Below are positions 21,736-32,420 of a stretch of 64,000 bases of DNA, one piece after another. The DNA comes from Atopsyche davidsoni (taxonomy: Eukaryota; Arthropoda; Insecta; Trichoptera; Hydrobiosidae): the NCBI GenBank assembly GCA_022113835.1, contig JAILWY010000012.1, positions 15,190,001-15,254,000 of the forward strand, in the 5' to 3' direction. Under the pieces are notes generated by a model. It did not search any database, was not told the DNA's origin, and saw nothing but the letters and a program-made list of their open reading frames with translations. The position numbers and the translations under genes are program-made. How positions within the stretch are numbered: the first letter of the stretch is position 1; every line of letters starts with the position of its first letter.

Positions 21736-22675
21736 GTTTATTCATTGTAACTGTAAGAATCAGCTGAGCCAGCCCCTCCCCTTGAAGCCGCCCCCCAGCG
21801 CAGGCACGCCAATACTAAATAACGACTTGCGAATATTGACGTATGATTCTGACTGGTCATGCTATTGTTAAGGAGAAATGAGTCTGGGCGTGCAAAAAAA
21901 TATTATTCTCTATGAAAGTCTCATGTAGATTTCAAAAAGTAAACCAAGTATATATATAACTTCTACGAGTTGAAGATTCGCTTACAAGCAATAATTCTAC
22001 AAACATAATTTGATTTAATCATCAAAACTTCTTGTGCGAAAATTACATAGTATTCTTTTATTATTTTTATGAATACACATTAAATTAATATATACTTAAA
22101 CTTTTTATATTGAAAATAATAAGAGGTGCTAAAATTTAAATAGATAAGAAACTTAACCTATAATTACATGCAAGTAATAAATGTTATTAACGGCAATAAA
22201 GTGAATACGTACGATTTAAATTGTGGATATTTTTTATGATTATTCAAGCGTAGATTTAAGCGAATCAAATAAACAATAATTCTCCATCATTATAATATTC
22301 AACGGTTTCATTATCTAGAAGATCGGGGTAGGCATGTTTTTTGGCAAGGCATCACGACCTCGATTCTCTATTGCTTCCAGGCTCTGTTTTATTGGGTACA
22401 TATCCTTGAGAGCGACTTGTAGATTTTAAGTATTTGTACATTATGTGCTATAAAGCATTTGCGATTTAAGTGCATAGATTTTTTATTGCTTTCCTACCGA
22501 TAGATTAACGAGACGATTAACAATGAATAAAAAAATCCCATCCTGGTTTAAAATATCTCAAACGCTATCAAACATATTTTTTATAGGAACATCGTTACAT
22601 GTAAAAAAAATCATATCATTACACATTTAAAACCGTCACAAGAATTTGAATAATAATTTATTTAAATAAGCAATC
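21736..22675. other. AT-rich stretch, nothing recognised
   Basis: A short GC-rich patch lies at 21765-21810 (AGCCCCTCCCCTTGAAGCCG). The rest is AT-rich with no gene-like frame. Confidence 0.45.
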
Positions 22676-22723
22676 ATTTTATAAATAAAATCAAAGTATT
22701 TACTTTGATTTTATTTATAAAAT
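22676..22723. repeat. perfect 23-bp-arm palindromic hairpin
   Basis: The left arm (22676-22698) ends in AAATCAAAGTA and is followed by TT and an exact complement (22701-22723) beginning TACTTTGATTT. A 23-bp perfect stem with a 2-nt spacer is rare by chance even in AT-rich DNA. It could be a fold-back MITE core or a cruciform-forming site. Confidence 0.8.
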
Positions 22724-22884
22724 AAAACACATTTTTTAACACATTTGTGTTAGCTAAAGAATTCAACCCCGGGAAGACCTTTCCACTGTTATATTTTAAT
22801 TATTCTAGAAGTAATTTTATTAGCAGCTGAATACTTTGAGCAGTTATATTGAGAGCGTAATGTGATATTTTTTAATTGTTACTA

Positions 22885-23315
22885 ATATGATTAGGCACAT
22901 TAGTTCATACATAGAAGATGATTTAAAGAAACTCTCAGAAAAATATCATCGTTTCATATCATAGTGGATTGACGTCCAATCCAAAAAATAAGACATACGT
23001 ATACGATGGTGCGCGTCTTGGCTAAATTAATAGATTTCAAAAATAATATCCACTTGTTACTTTGTTCAAAAAGGCCAGTGCTTGCAAATCACTAAATATT
23101 GGTTGGCCTGGGCACATTGGTTCATATGTAGAGAATGATTGCTAAAAATTGCTAAAGATTGCTAAAGTGATTCGTTAGTACAAGGGTTAGTACACCGGCC
23201 ATGTAAGCCAGGGGATGTGGGTTCAAATCCCACACAAATCACGGTGATATTTTTCTGAGAGTTTCTGGGTAATAAATACGCATCTGATTGACGTCCAATC
23301 CAAAAAATAAGACAT
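22885..23315 (+). repeat. composite tRNA-related repeat with direct and inverted parts
   Basis: It contains an exact 30-bp direct repeat (22967-22996 and 23286-23315) starting GATTGACGTCCAATCC. An inverted pair also occurs: AGAAACTCTCAGAAAAATAT near 22927 against ATATTTTTCTGAGAGTTTCT near 23248. A GGCACATT-GTTCATA-TAGA segment appears twice (22892 and 23108). The second unit carries the tRNA-like 76-mer. The part upstream of the 76-mer matches the element at 11.0-11.2 kb. Confidence 0.6.
23167..23242 (+). repeat. tRNA-like 76-mer, second copy
   Basis: GTGATT at the start pairs with AATCAC at the end, box B reads GGGTTCAAATCCC, and the loop position again reads CATGTAA (anticodon position TGT). 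The anticodon stem (CCGGC/GCCAG) has one mismatch, better than the copy at 11100. Base 33 is A, unlike true tRNAs. It is followed by a family tail, GGTGATATTTTTCTGAGAGT. It is a SINE-type head and not a working tRNA gene. Confidence 0.6.
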
Positions 23316-23389
23316 TTTTTAATTGAGTAAAATTATTAGTCATCAATTCAAGAAATGATTGAAGAATCAGAACCCACGTTGTAGCACAT

Positions 23390-23830
23390 CAGCTACTCGT
23401 GTTAGTCATTCCCGGTGATCAGCCCGAGGAGATGCGCCAAAACAAGCACGAGCATAATCAGATATGGGAGAATCACTTGACCCGACGATCTCATTTGGAT
23501 AGCGCTAACGAGATGCAATCTCCAGCCGAAACCGCCTGCCAGGCAGCCTCAATCTCGCCCGGCTCCCCGGCTGTGACGCAAGCCGTTTTAATATCAGCGC
23601 CTATCGGCCCTTGCGTGGAGCGCACGCCATTAGGGGCCAATCATGGCGTAATAAACCCGACTAAAATAGTATTCCCGGCAGAAATTGCAATATAAACGCA
23701 GATAAACGAAGAGTAAGGCACGGACAAAAGGACGCGGGGTCAGGGCGTTCACGGAATAGCGTTTTATTCCGCAGTTGCCCGAGACGAAACGCCCGCGACA
23801 GGGTTGCCACAAAACGTACGGTATTGTATT
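23390..23830. promoter_or_regulatory. GC-rich island, putative conserved non-coding element
   Basis: This is one of the longest GC-rich islands (about 440 bp). It contains GGCCAATCATGGCGTAATAA (homeodomain/PBX-like words) and CCGCCTGCCAGGCAGCC. A plus frame without an early ATG is open for 98 codons (23399-23695), and its translation is low in hydrophobic pattern. A coding exon is not excluded, but no splice pair or family match is visible. Confidence 0.35.
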
Positions 23831-24467
23831 TTATACTCCACTTTAATACTACACCTTACCTGAAATGAGAGTGGTATTCGAATTAACAATGTCTAACAAT
23901 ATCCATACTACCACCTCATAAGAATATATCGGATTGACAGCAAGCAATGCCTACTCAGCAAAGTCCAGATATACACATGGTAAGATCAAGCCAAGAAAAA
24001 GTGGCCGGATCGCCCTCCTTACATTCAGCTTTATATGAAATAAATGGCCGAAAAAAATATTTTCAATTGCAAGTAATCAAGGTGTGTTAATTTTAAAAAA
24101 ATACAATTTTGCACTAAAAGCGCATGTAAACAGAAGAATCTCATAACTTAAAAAGTAAATGTCAACTTCAAGTAACTTTTTTTACCCATAAAAACTCAAT
24201 AACGAAAATAGAGAAATCAATGTAATACCTTGAAGTCCCAGAATCTGCGCGCAGGATCAAGGGACAGTCACATACCGTATTGTAAGCATAGCCTTAAGAT
24301 TTATTGTAAATTTACAAAAAGAAAATTAAGAATCTTGATTTTTTTTCTTTAATTATCTAAAATTGCTATTAGATCTTAATATTCTATATATACCCATGTC
24401 TTATAATATTCATGATTGTAATCATAGTTTTTTTGATTCATAGTTACATTTTTAATCAAGTGCCTCT
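23831..24467. other. AT-rich stretch, nothing recognised
   Basis: No coding-like frame, tRNA or repeat end was recognised. Confidence 0.5.
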
Positions 24468-24800
24468 CCTTGCGGGAGGATGGCGACCATTTCACTGAGT
24501 ATATAATCATGCTGAGCCAGTGAAAAGAATGTAGTTGGTCTCTGGATCCTTCTACACCGCAGTTATCTATTGAAAAGAAAATTCTACGTATTCTGCTGCC
24601 CTATATCATTATATTTTAATATTTTATTTTCAAAGCTCCGGCGTTTAGAACTGATACTCATTCTGCAGCAAGCTACAGTAACATTAACAGGAATCCCCCC
24701 ACTTCCACAAGGTACTTCCAGAGCACATCCCTTCACAATCATTCCAAGTCCACTACTACTTTACACACGCTCAGGGTATATAATGCCAGCATGTGGTTTC
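24468..24800 (-). repeat. R1 repeat copy, near full length
   Basis: Read on the minus strand it runs from GAGCGTGTGTAAAGTAGTAG through GGACTTGGAATGATTGTGAA to GAAATGGTCGCCATCC and a GGAGAGGCAC end. It is collinear over about 300 bp with the copies at 31.2 and 48.5 kb. An AT-rich gap interrupts the middle. Confidence 0.6.
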
Positions 24801-25129
24801 GACCTGCCTCGCCAAAGGAACTCGGATGAACCCCAATGTGGCTTGGGGGTCGGGATCTCGTAAGTCTGAGTGACACTTTCTAGATGACGAAATGAGGCCT
24901 CTCATTCGAGGGCCTCGAGCTGAGGATGGTCAGTGGAAGCCGGAGAGGCTGGATTGAGAGAATAAATTTTCAGCATATTTGAACCTAGAGAATTGGAATA
25001 TCACTCTCTAAGGTAGCCGAATGAATTTTGGACATGAAAAAGTAAAATTACTTGACTCTCTTGAGGTAGCAAAATGACATTTAGGGAGAACTCTCACTCA
25101 AGCCTTTCCGTTCTACCTAGGGTATCGTC
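24801..25129. other. non-coding flank of R1 copy
   Basis: Moderate GC with words such as GGGCCTCGAGCTGAGG. It may include further R1 upstream sequence. No gene is seen. Confidence 0.3.
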
Positions 25130-25460
25130 CTATATAGGGTTGCGGTGGCCGCAACCGATTTTTGCAACTTTTCGTTTCCGGTGGTGGAAAACAGTCTCTA
25201 ACGGTAGTGTGTTCCAACCCTGTCGCGGAGTCAATAGTAACAATAACACGGCAAAGTTCAGAGTGCCGCCCGGGCGGGGGGCGGGAAGCCCTCGCATTCC
25301 GCGGGCGGGACCGTCGCCGCCGATCGCAGATTTATTTATTTCTCAATATATATTTAGGACCCGATGGGATCGAGACCTTTGCATCGCGGGATGAATGTGT
25401 GCCGTGAGAGCTCACCAGGACGGGGAAATTGTCACGCTTCACGGGGCTTGTGGGCTGTGA
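25130..25460. promoter_or_regulatory. GC-rich island
   Basis: GC-rich core 25255-25330 (GCCGCCCGGGCGGGGGGCGG) is inside about 330 bp of raised complexity. Two overlapping plus frames (106 and 81 codons) cross it with no family features. Confidence 0.3.
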
Positions 25461-26779
25461 CGAATTTCTATTGCATGAATTCATTAGTGAATGTTTGAGT
25501 CTTTCATATCTATCGATGCATTAAGATTAAGGCTATATACGTGGAAAATAACGCTGCCTATAAAAATCGCTTCAAAACACACCCCCTCGTAATTCAGCAG
25601 TTCATTTACCTGCTGAACAAAATTCACTAGCCGAAGAATTCAAGACGAAGAAAAACCCATTAAAAAAAATTTCGTAACATAATTTTCTTATAACATGAAT
25701 ACAATCACAATTGTCATTTTTACTACTATTAAGGAGAAGTTGATAAAACTCATAATACACCAACTAGTAATATGCTAGTAATAATCATAACTACAAAAAA
25801 TAGTGATAAATCTCAAGATAATCCTTAATACCTCAATTTGAAAACCCTTTATTGATTGTCAGTTTTTTTCTCCGATGAACAGTATTTATGTAATAATATA
25901 CTATTAGAAGTTTAATAAGTCACGAACCAATAAACACAATATATATTGAGCTTTTAAAATAAGCAGTCTAGGCTTCAGATACTGTTAAGTAGGTGCTTCA
26001 AATGAAAATGTCAAATAAGTATTTCATAACATACAGATGGAAATTTGTTAAGATTTAAGAGCATCGTGACTTGGAGATACAAACAGGATCTGAACGGTCG
26101 TAAAATAGTTACCAATCATATCAGTGTATGGTTTATCCACTTTATATTTATAACGGACATCAGAATGGTTTACAAGTTTTATTCTACTGCTTCCGAATTC
26201 AATACAATTACTTAATTATCTTCAATAAATAATCAACAGTCATCCATCAGCACGCAACGTTATTGATCGGACAGACAAAGGCGATGCGACTCGGGTTACC
26301 ATAAACCACAGTTTATTCCAGAAATTCAGCCATTATTAATTTTATATTTTCCTATAAAAAGTTTTTTCCGTTTTATAATTTTTTAAGTAGCCTTTTTTCA
26401 AGTGGCTTACTATTTATTGCATCTCGGGTCATTCAGTATTCCTGCCATAAATTAAAATCATGTGAAACCTGGCACCTGCGTAAAAGATTTATTTATTTAT
26501 TGATGTAATCTATTTTAGACTGTCTATTATTCAAATTTTGAGGATCTTCATACAATTTATATGCCCGAGAGAGACTTGGGGGTATTAGGTTTACTAAAAT
26601 AGTCTCTAGAGATTTTAGTCTTTCGTTGTGTTCATGAATCTTTTTTTATATATATTTTTAAGAAATTATTGTGTGAAACAAGACATTGATTAAATAATAT
26701 GTTTTATATTGTTTTACATACACTATACAATATATTTACTAAGTTGTTTTTAAATGGTCACCCTACACCGGAAAGTGCA
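25461..26779. other. AT-rich stretch, nothing recognised
   Basis: No gene-like frame or repeat end was recognised. Confidence 0.5.
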
Positions 26780-26995
26780 GTCACTTTGAATACCCAGGTG
26801 AAATTTCGAAGTTCCCATTGTGTGAAATGGCGAACAATACCCATCGACAGGTATTTGTGGTCGCGCTTCTACTCTGCGGTCTCATTACCTGTAATTACCT
26901 CGGAGTTCTCTTTCAGCGGCTACTCCCCTTCTCCGACGGCCCGGCGTCCTATTAGACGCGCTGCCCTCGTCAGCTCTCCAATTAAACCTTAATAG
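26780..26995. promoter_or_regulatory. GC-richer island
   Basis: Higher GC (CTTCTCCGACGGCCCGGCGT) within a 97-codon plus frame (26699-26992) that begins in AT-rich DNA. The frame has no recognisable domain. It looks like a regulatory island. Confidence 0.25.
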
Positions 26996-27154
26996 CGGTA
27001 TAGTTTTACTGACCAAACAATACTACTTTCAATGTTTTTGACAGAAAACACTCGGCGAAATTTAATTTCAATTATTTTTTTCGTATTTATCCGCTCTTTG
27101 TTTATTGACGTAACTTGTTTCACCAACATACTTGATCAGCAAAATCATAGTAAG

Positions 27155-27254
27155 TAATCAATAGCGTCCTCTTTTGCGACTCAATAATACTTTTAAAAAT
27201 ACCTAAAAGACGCTATTGGATAAATGCAAATAGGTTGCAAGGTGTGTAGCCGGC
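27155..27254 (-). mobile_element. TTAA-type MITE, one end intact
   Basis: The right end reads GGTGTGTAGCCGGC, followed by TTAA (27255-27258). An inner inverted pair, AATAGCGTCCTCTTTT and AAAAGACGCTATT, belongs to the same family. The left terminal repeat is eroded. Confidence 0.55.
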
Positions 27255-27569
27255 TTAAATGATTGTGATATGAAATATTCCAATCATTGATAAAATACAT
27301 AGAACTGTTTAAATGAATCAATTTCGATAAAATTTAAAGCGTAACACAATTATGTAATGACGGAACACATTTATGAATAAAATATATTGATATTTTTTTT
27401 TTTGCTTTAGCGCACGTATTGTTTAAATGTTTGTACATTGTTTCATGATAATACGTTTTACCCTAGCATGATCATTATTTATAACAAACACACGCTTCAA
27501 CGGAGAACCCGAGCATTGTACTCGGCGAGCAATATTTACACGGAGGTACATGACACCTCCATTACTCCG

Positions 27570-27750
27570 GACAAGATGTACATTAGAAAGGCGGGCGAGT
27601 CCACGCCGGGCCGCGGGGGGTGCTCAGGGCGGGGCGGCCGGGGCGGGGGCGGGGGCGGGGAGGGGAGGGGATGAGGGGGGGGGGGGGGGGGGGGGCAGGG
27701 AGGGGCGGGGGCGCCGCCCCCCGAGGGCTGGTCGCCATGGCAACTGGGAC
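27570..27750. promoter_or_regulatory. G-rich block with 21-G run and RFX X-box
   Basis: Positions 27606-27720 are extremely G-rich on the plus strand, with an uninterrupted run of 21 G at 27675-27695 and many GGGG blocks that could form G-quadruplexes. Just downstream, GTCGCCATGGCAAC (27731-27744) is a perfect symmetric X-box, the known binding site of RFX proteins, which control ciliary genes in animals. The 108-codon minus and 78-codon plus frames across it are low-complexity and not real genes. A promoter or enhancer is plausible. Confidence 0.5.
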
Positions 27751-27759
27751 TAAACATCG

Positions 27760-28262
27760 CGTGACAAATTGATGGAAGGCTCCAATGGAATATTTGATAA
27801 AGCGCCGGTTTGTATTGAATACATTTCAAATACATGCATTTGATTTGATATTCAATCAACATGCTAAATTTAATTATTTATATTATATATCAGCAAATCA
27901 AATATGAAACTTCCATACCTACAGGTTTATTGTGTATTAAAAATAAAAATATATCAATCATAAAAATATCGAAGATTTTAACGACTCTTATTCGGTATAA
28001 AAATCACTGTATATTCAAAAATATATTGATACAATAAATAAATCAAATTTACTATTTTTGATAATCAACATAACTGAAAATTATTATTAAAATTATTATT
28101 AAACTCATAATTATTTCAAAAGTATTTATAAATAATTAAATAAAGATTTTGTATTGTAATAATCATTATAAGTTACTAGTGAAATATTTTAATTGTTTAT
28201 GATAGAAATTTAATATTTTTGTAAATATTTTACTTGGTGTAGTTTCATTTTAATATTTTTGA
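27760..28262. other. AT-rich stretch, nothing recognised
   Basis: Only very AT-rich sequence is seen. Confidence 0.5.
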
Positions 28263-28389
28263 ATAAAATACTTGAGTGATTTTTCACATGTTTTCCAACC
28301 TTTCACGTTGGCATTATCAAACGATAATGCTTGATTTTGATCGTTTGATAATGCCAACGAACATGTGAAAAATCACTGAAGTATTTTAT
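28263..28389. mobile_element. short fold-back element
   Basis: The left arm ATAAAATACTTGAGTGATTT (then TTCACATGTT) pairs with 28360-28389. The inner arm CGTTGGCATTATCAAACGA (28306-28324) pairs exactly with 28341-28359. A 13-nt bulge (TTCCAACCTTTCA) sits between the two arm blocks. It shares arm sequence with the larger element at 29729-30202. Confidence 0.7.
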
Positions 28390-29728
28390 TGAAAAAAAAA
28401 AAATTAATGATAGCACAACTATATACCGCTGCGTTTTCTCATAGCAGTAAATTGACGTAAATATTGAAATCAAATTTATTTTACCGTCCTAAAATGAAAG
28501 TGGGAACAGTTTGGTGAATGCAGGCGTGATAAATTATAAAGTTAAGCCTTTTACGCTGGAAGGAAACACAGTTTTACCGATAAGCACTGGGTCGTTAAAT
28601 AAATAACCATTATGCAACGTCAAACTCTGTTTTAAAGTTTATCGTGTGTAAAATTATTTTATAAACCAACAAAGAAATGATTGCATTCAAAGCAATGATG
28701 ATATGACCAGAAAATACAGAATTCACGACAAATTACCATAATTTGTTATACGCCATATTAAAACAATAAATATAAATGGTCATTTGACTAGAAGATTGTT
28801 AATGTTTTTGTATGTGTTTTTTTTATCCTTTCAAGTGTTTTTTCACACCGAAGCTTTGTGTTTTTTATAGGCGAAAGTATTTGAAAGCTACTTTAACAAT
28901 TGCTGCTCATGTTTATTGTGCAAAACACAATATTATTCCTCTAACACAGAATTTACTTCTTATATTAATTATTATTTCCAACAACATTAGTTCTAATTGT
29001 AAATTAATTATTAGTAAGATTGTTTTTTTAAGCAAATTAAAAAGTCAATGTCTATTTCGTTTTCACATAAAACGTTCGATTTTAATTCTTACCTTTTTTA
29101 TTCCTTCGTGATACTGTAAAAACATTAATTATTGTAAACATTAAGTTTGCCGCATATTGAAACTATACCACGAATTGTAAAATATAAACATAATTTTAGT
29201 TTTTGTACATTTTATACAGGATTTATTGCATCCAATGTTTGTATGGACCACACACAGCGGAGACCGACAGCAAAGCTGCAATTGTTAGGAATAACTTGAT
29301 AGGTGTATTGAAATAAAATTATAAACAAGGTTGTCGAAAAACGTATTAATATAAACGGTTTTTTTGTGAGAAATTATAAAAAAATTTCAAAATCATTATA
29401 GCTCGCATTCAAGATATATTGAGATTAAACTCGTACTTTGCTCGAGAGACTTAAATTTTTAGTACTGAAGGTTTTTCGGAGATTTTCATATAAAAATATA
29501 TGAAAATGGTCACAGCACGAGAACTGAAACTTCAAAGTACCGAAAACTTAAAATACATAAAAATCTAAATCAATTCATAACGATGGCTGCCAAAATCTAC
29601 TTAACTAACATATATGTTAATTCGGATTAATTAATCATATTTAATATATGCTAATGTTTACCTGTAGTTGTGGAAACAAAAAGGAATTCAATATTTTTGA
29701 CAGAGAGTACTTGGTGGAATTCCATTTT
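28390..29728. other. AT-rich stretch, nothing recognised
   Basis: A 99-codon plus frame (28812-29111) is AT-driven and low complexity. No gene is called. Confidence 0.5.
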
Positions 29729-30202
29729 AATATTTTTGAGTAAAATACTTGAGTGATTTTCCACATGTTCGTTTTTATTTGTGACCGGTTTCGCCAACCT
29801 TGGTATTATCAAACAGAGTAAGATTTTATATAATAATAAGCAATTAGGTAAACAATTGTTAGAGGGAGAGGTTGTTGAAGCGAGAGAGATAACTGCTGCT
29901 ACACCTCAAAGCCACTACTATAGATAATTACCCCATTAATATAAAAACATTTGATAAGTAAATTTGCAATTATATATAATCCTCCACTTGTCAGGTACAT
30001 TAAAATCACATTAGCCCTTACCACCTGACAATCACTCTCTATCGCTCCAACAACCTCTCCTTCTAACAATTGTTTACTTAATTGCTTATTATTATATAAT
30101 TTTTGATAATGTTTGATAATGCAACGTGAAAGGTTGGCGAAACCGGTCACAAATAAAAACGAACACGTGGAAAATCACTCAAGTATTTTACTCAAAAATA
30201 TT
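29729..30202. mobile_element. fold-back element with arms of about 160 bp
   Basis: The left arm starts AATATTTTTGAGTAAAATAC and continues through GTGACCGGTTTCGCCAACC and AACAATTGTTAGAGGGAGAG. The right arm carries the complements in reverse order and ends CTCAAAAATATT. The arms span about 29729-29890 and 30030-30202 around a loop of about 140 bp. It is a non-coding MITE. The outer arm is shared with 28263-28389 and 17826-17862. Confidence 0.75.
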
Positions 30203-30354
30203 GAAACAAAAAAGCTTAGTATTTTTTATTGCACCTTGAGGTTTGTAAAATATTACAAAATCTGTTATTTACTTAAACTACGTACAAAGCGCCTTAATTA
30301 GAACACAAATCGGCAACAATTACAGCTGAAAGTAAGCAAATAAGCCGCTCTAAT

Positions 30355-30610
30355 AACTTAAAGCTCTCGGGCGCGCCCAGGTAACGAGCGCATCTGCCTC
30401 CATAACTCAGTCGGACCGCCCCTCGGTGCTTTTAATTAGCGACCTCTTCATAAACCATCCTCGCCGCGATTGCGAGTTATGGCGGAGAGACCTCGTAAAG
30501 CTCCCGGTAACGGGACGGTTTGTAACCGCCCGGCCGCTACTTTACTTCGCCGGGCATTACTTTCCATTAAAAAGCTCGAGTACACGTGTGCATGCGAAAA
30601 CAATTCATCA
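30355..30610. promoter_or_regulatory. GC-rich island, putative enhancer
   Basis: About 255 bp contain CTCGGGCGCGCCCAGGTAAC, TTTTAATTAGCGACC (homeodomain word), CCATAAC and GGCCGCTACTTTAC. The 95-codon plus frame that crosses it (30426-30713) has no family features. Confidence 0.35.
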
Positions 30611-30698
30611 CCAATTAGCTTTAAGCCATAGCTTTAATTTTTGTTTTCCGAATATGTGTATTGTATTCAATAAACTGCTAAACCCTGCACTGTACAGC

Positions 30699-30773
30699 GG
30701 CGCCGTAGCGTAATTGATTCAGGCACCTGGCCTCGAAAGCTTCCGTGTTATGGGTTCGAACTCCACTGGTGTC
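30699..30773 (+). repeat. tRNA-like 75-mer, a different SINE-type head
   Basis: GGCGCC at the start can pair with GGTGTC at the end (two G-T pairs). TAGCGTAATTGATTCAGGC lies at box A and GGGTTCGAACTCC is close to the box B consensus. The loop reads CTCGAAA, so the anticodon position is CGA. The anticodon stem is poor, which argues for a tRNA-derived repeat or a dead tRNA gene. Confidence 0.5.
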
Positions 30774-30779
30774 GAATAA

Positions 30780-31224
30780 AACATCGAAGATTTTTCACAA
30801 CTGTTATATTTTACACCTAAACCTGACAAAAAGCACCGTCATTTCAGCAAAAAAAAATAACGTACAACTCATACATGTTTAATTTTTTTTTCATTGCAAT
30901 GAAAATTTAAATCACTTTTTTCAAGTGTGACACATTTTATTTTTATGCATGTATATTAAGATTTACTTGTAGAAACTTATCGTTTTTAAGTTATTGCATA
31001 ATTATTGCAATTAATATGATATGTTTAATGGTTTATGCTTACGAGTGGTGCCATTTAAATCATCCCAATTATTGAGAATTCACCCATAAATATTAAGAGA
31101 ACGGCTAACGGGACACAAGTTGCAGATAGCGACTTACGACTGCTTTCATTTAAAAAGCTCATTTAAAATATGAATTATCGTACAGAATATATAAACAATT
31201 TTATTTAATAATTACTGCTGTGTA
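30780..31224. other. AT-rich stretch, nothing recognised
   Basis: No gene-like frame or repeat end was recognised. Confidence 0.45.
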
Positions 31225-31613
31225 CTTCTCTCCCTCTCTCTTCATTATTTTGCTTTCGCGTGGCTGCATCATGTAGAGTATCGGTAATGAGCAAATTTAG
31301 AGTATCGGTAATGGAGCAGTGGATGTGGAATGATTGGAGAGGGATGTGTTTTGAAAGTACCCTGTAGAAGTGGAGGGTTCCTGACATTGTTTCTGCAACC
31401 TGCTACAGAATGAATATCACATCTAAATGCCAAAGCTTTATAAAGACTATATTATATAATAATGATATAAGGCAGCAGCAAGATGCAGACCTTTCCTTCG
31501 AATATGAAGCTGTGGTGTGGAAGGATTCGGGGACCCACTTCACTATGAAAACCTTGAACAGACATAGAAATATGTTCAGCGAGATGGTCACCAACCTCCT
31601 CTGAGGTATCATA
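31225..31613 (+). repeat. R1 repeat copy, near full length
   Basis: Collinear with 48510-48825: GGTAATGGAGCAGTGGATGT, then GGAATGATTGGAGAGGG, then GTACCCTGTAGAAGTGGAGG. It ends GAGATGGTCACCAACCTCCT followed by CTGAGG. A 64-codon frame (31410-31604) ends at the family stop with RHRNMFSEMVTNLL. The start of this copy has a local duplication of AGAGTATCGGTAATG. Confidence 0.6.
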
Positions 31614-32029
31614 ATATTGTTACTTAGGTGTATAATTCTGATTGACAATCACGAAGGTGATGTTTTCATACAGATATATTATATGTTCATACCAAACCTA
31701 GAAAATTTACTTAACATTTATAATGACAGCTTTTATCATTGAACATTGGTAAATATTAAAAAAAACTGAAGTTAAAACACAAAGAGATTAAATGTGAATT
31801 TATTATTTAGGAAATCGATTCCTTGTATGAAAAAAAAATTGAGAATTATTTTGATTATCAAAAAAAAGTTTGCTAATTTCATTTATTACCTCTAAAACAT
31901 CGAATAATTTGGATTTGTTTCAGATTGTGTGCGCTATTTGTAGATAAACAAAAATTATCTCAGATTGATCTTAAATAAAATAAATTCGGTTTATTTTAAG
32001 ATGCTCGTACCTAGAAAGGAAACATATTA
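31614..32029. other. AT-rich stretch, nothing recognised
   Basis: No gene-like frame or repeat end was recognised. Confidence 0.45.
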
Positions 32030-32420
32030 CCGAGGAGGCCTTGAATAAGATAATCACAGCGACCGCAATGCGGGAATTTCAAATCGCACAAAGAAAACAT
32101 TCAAAAACCCAAAAAGCCTCAACACACGACCCTATTCGCCAGCAAGTGCAGTCAATAATTCAATAAAGTCATGATATCAGCCTCATTTATTTTTAGATAC
32201 TATCTGAATCGTACAAAAAGTTTCAGATTCAAGGTAAGAGCTGCGAACGGATTCCTAGGCTGTACTGTCGTGGGATCTCGCGCTTTAGAAATCCGGTAAC
32301 AGCCGCGGTTTATTTTTTGCCAGGTAGATTATTACTGTTTAAGATGGTACTAAAACGCTCGGATAATCGAGAAGGTGGATCCTCGCCGCAGCAATAGAAA
32401 GGGATAATTGTATAATATTT
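32030..32420. promoter_or_regulatory. moderately GC-rich island
   Basis: Raised complexity with words CCGGTAACAGCCGCGG and GGTGGATCCTCGCCGCAGC. No frame is coding-like. A regulatory role is inferred from composition only. Confidence 0.25.

Noticed and set aside
27536..27862. 108-codon minus frame with a long Pro-rich segment
   Set aside because: It is the complement of the G-rich block and is low-complexity, not a protein gene.
30699..30773. Functional tRNA with anticodon CGA
   Set aside because: Anticodon and T stems contain mismatches. A tRNA-derived repeat or dead copy is more likely.
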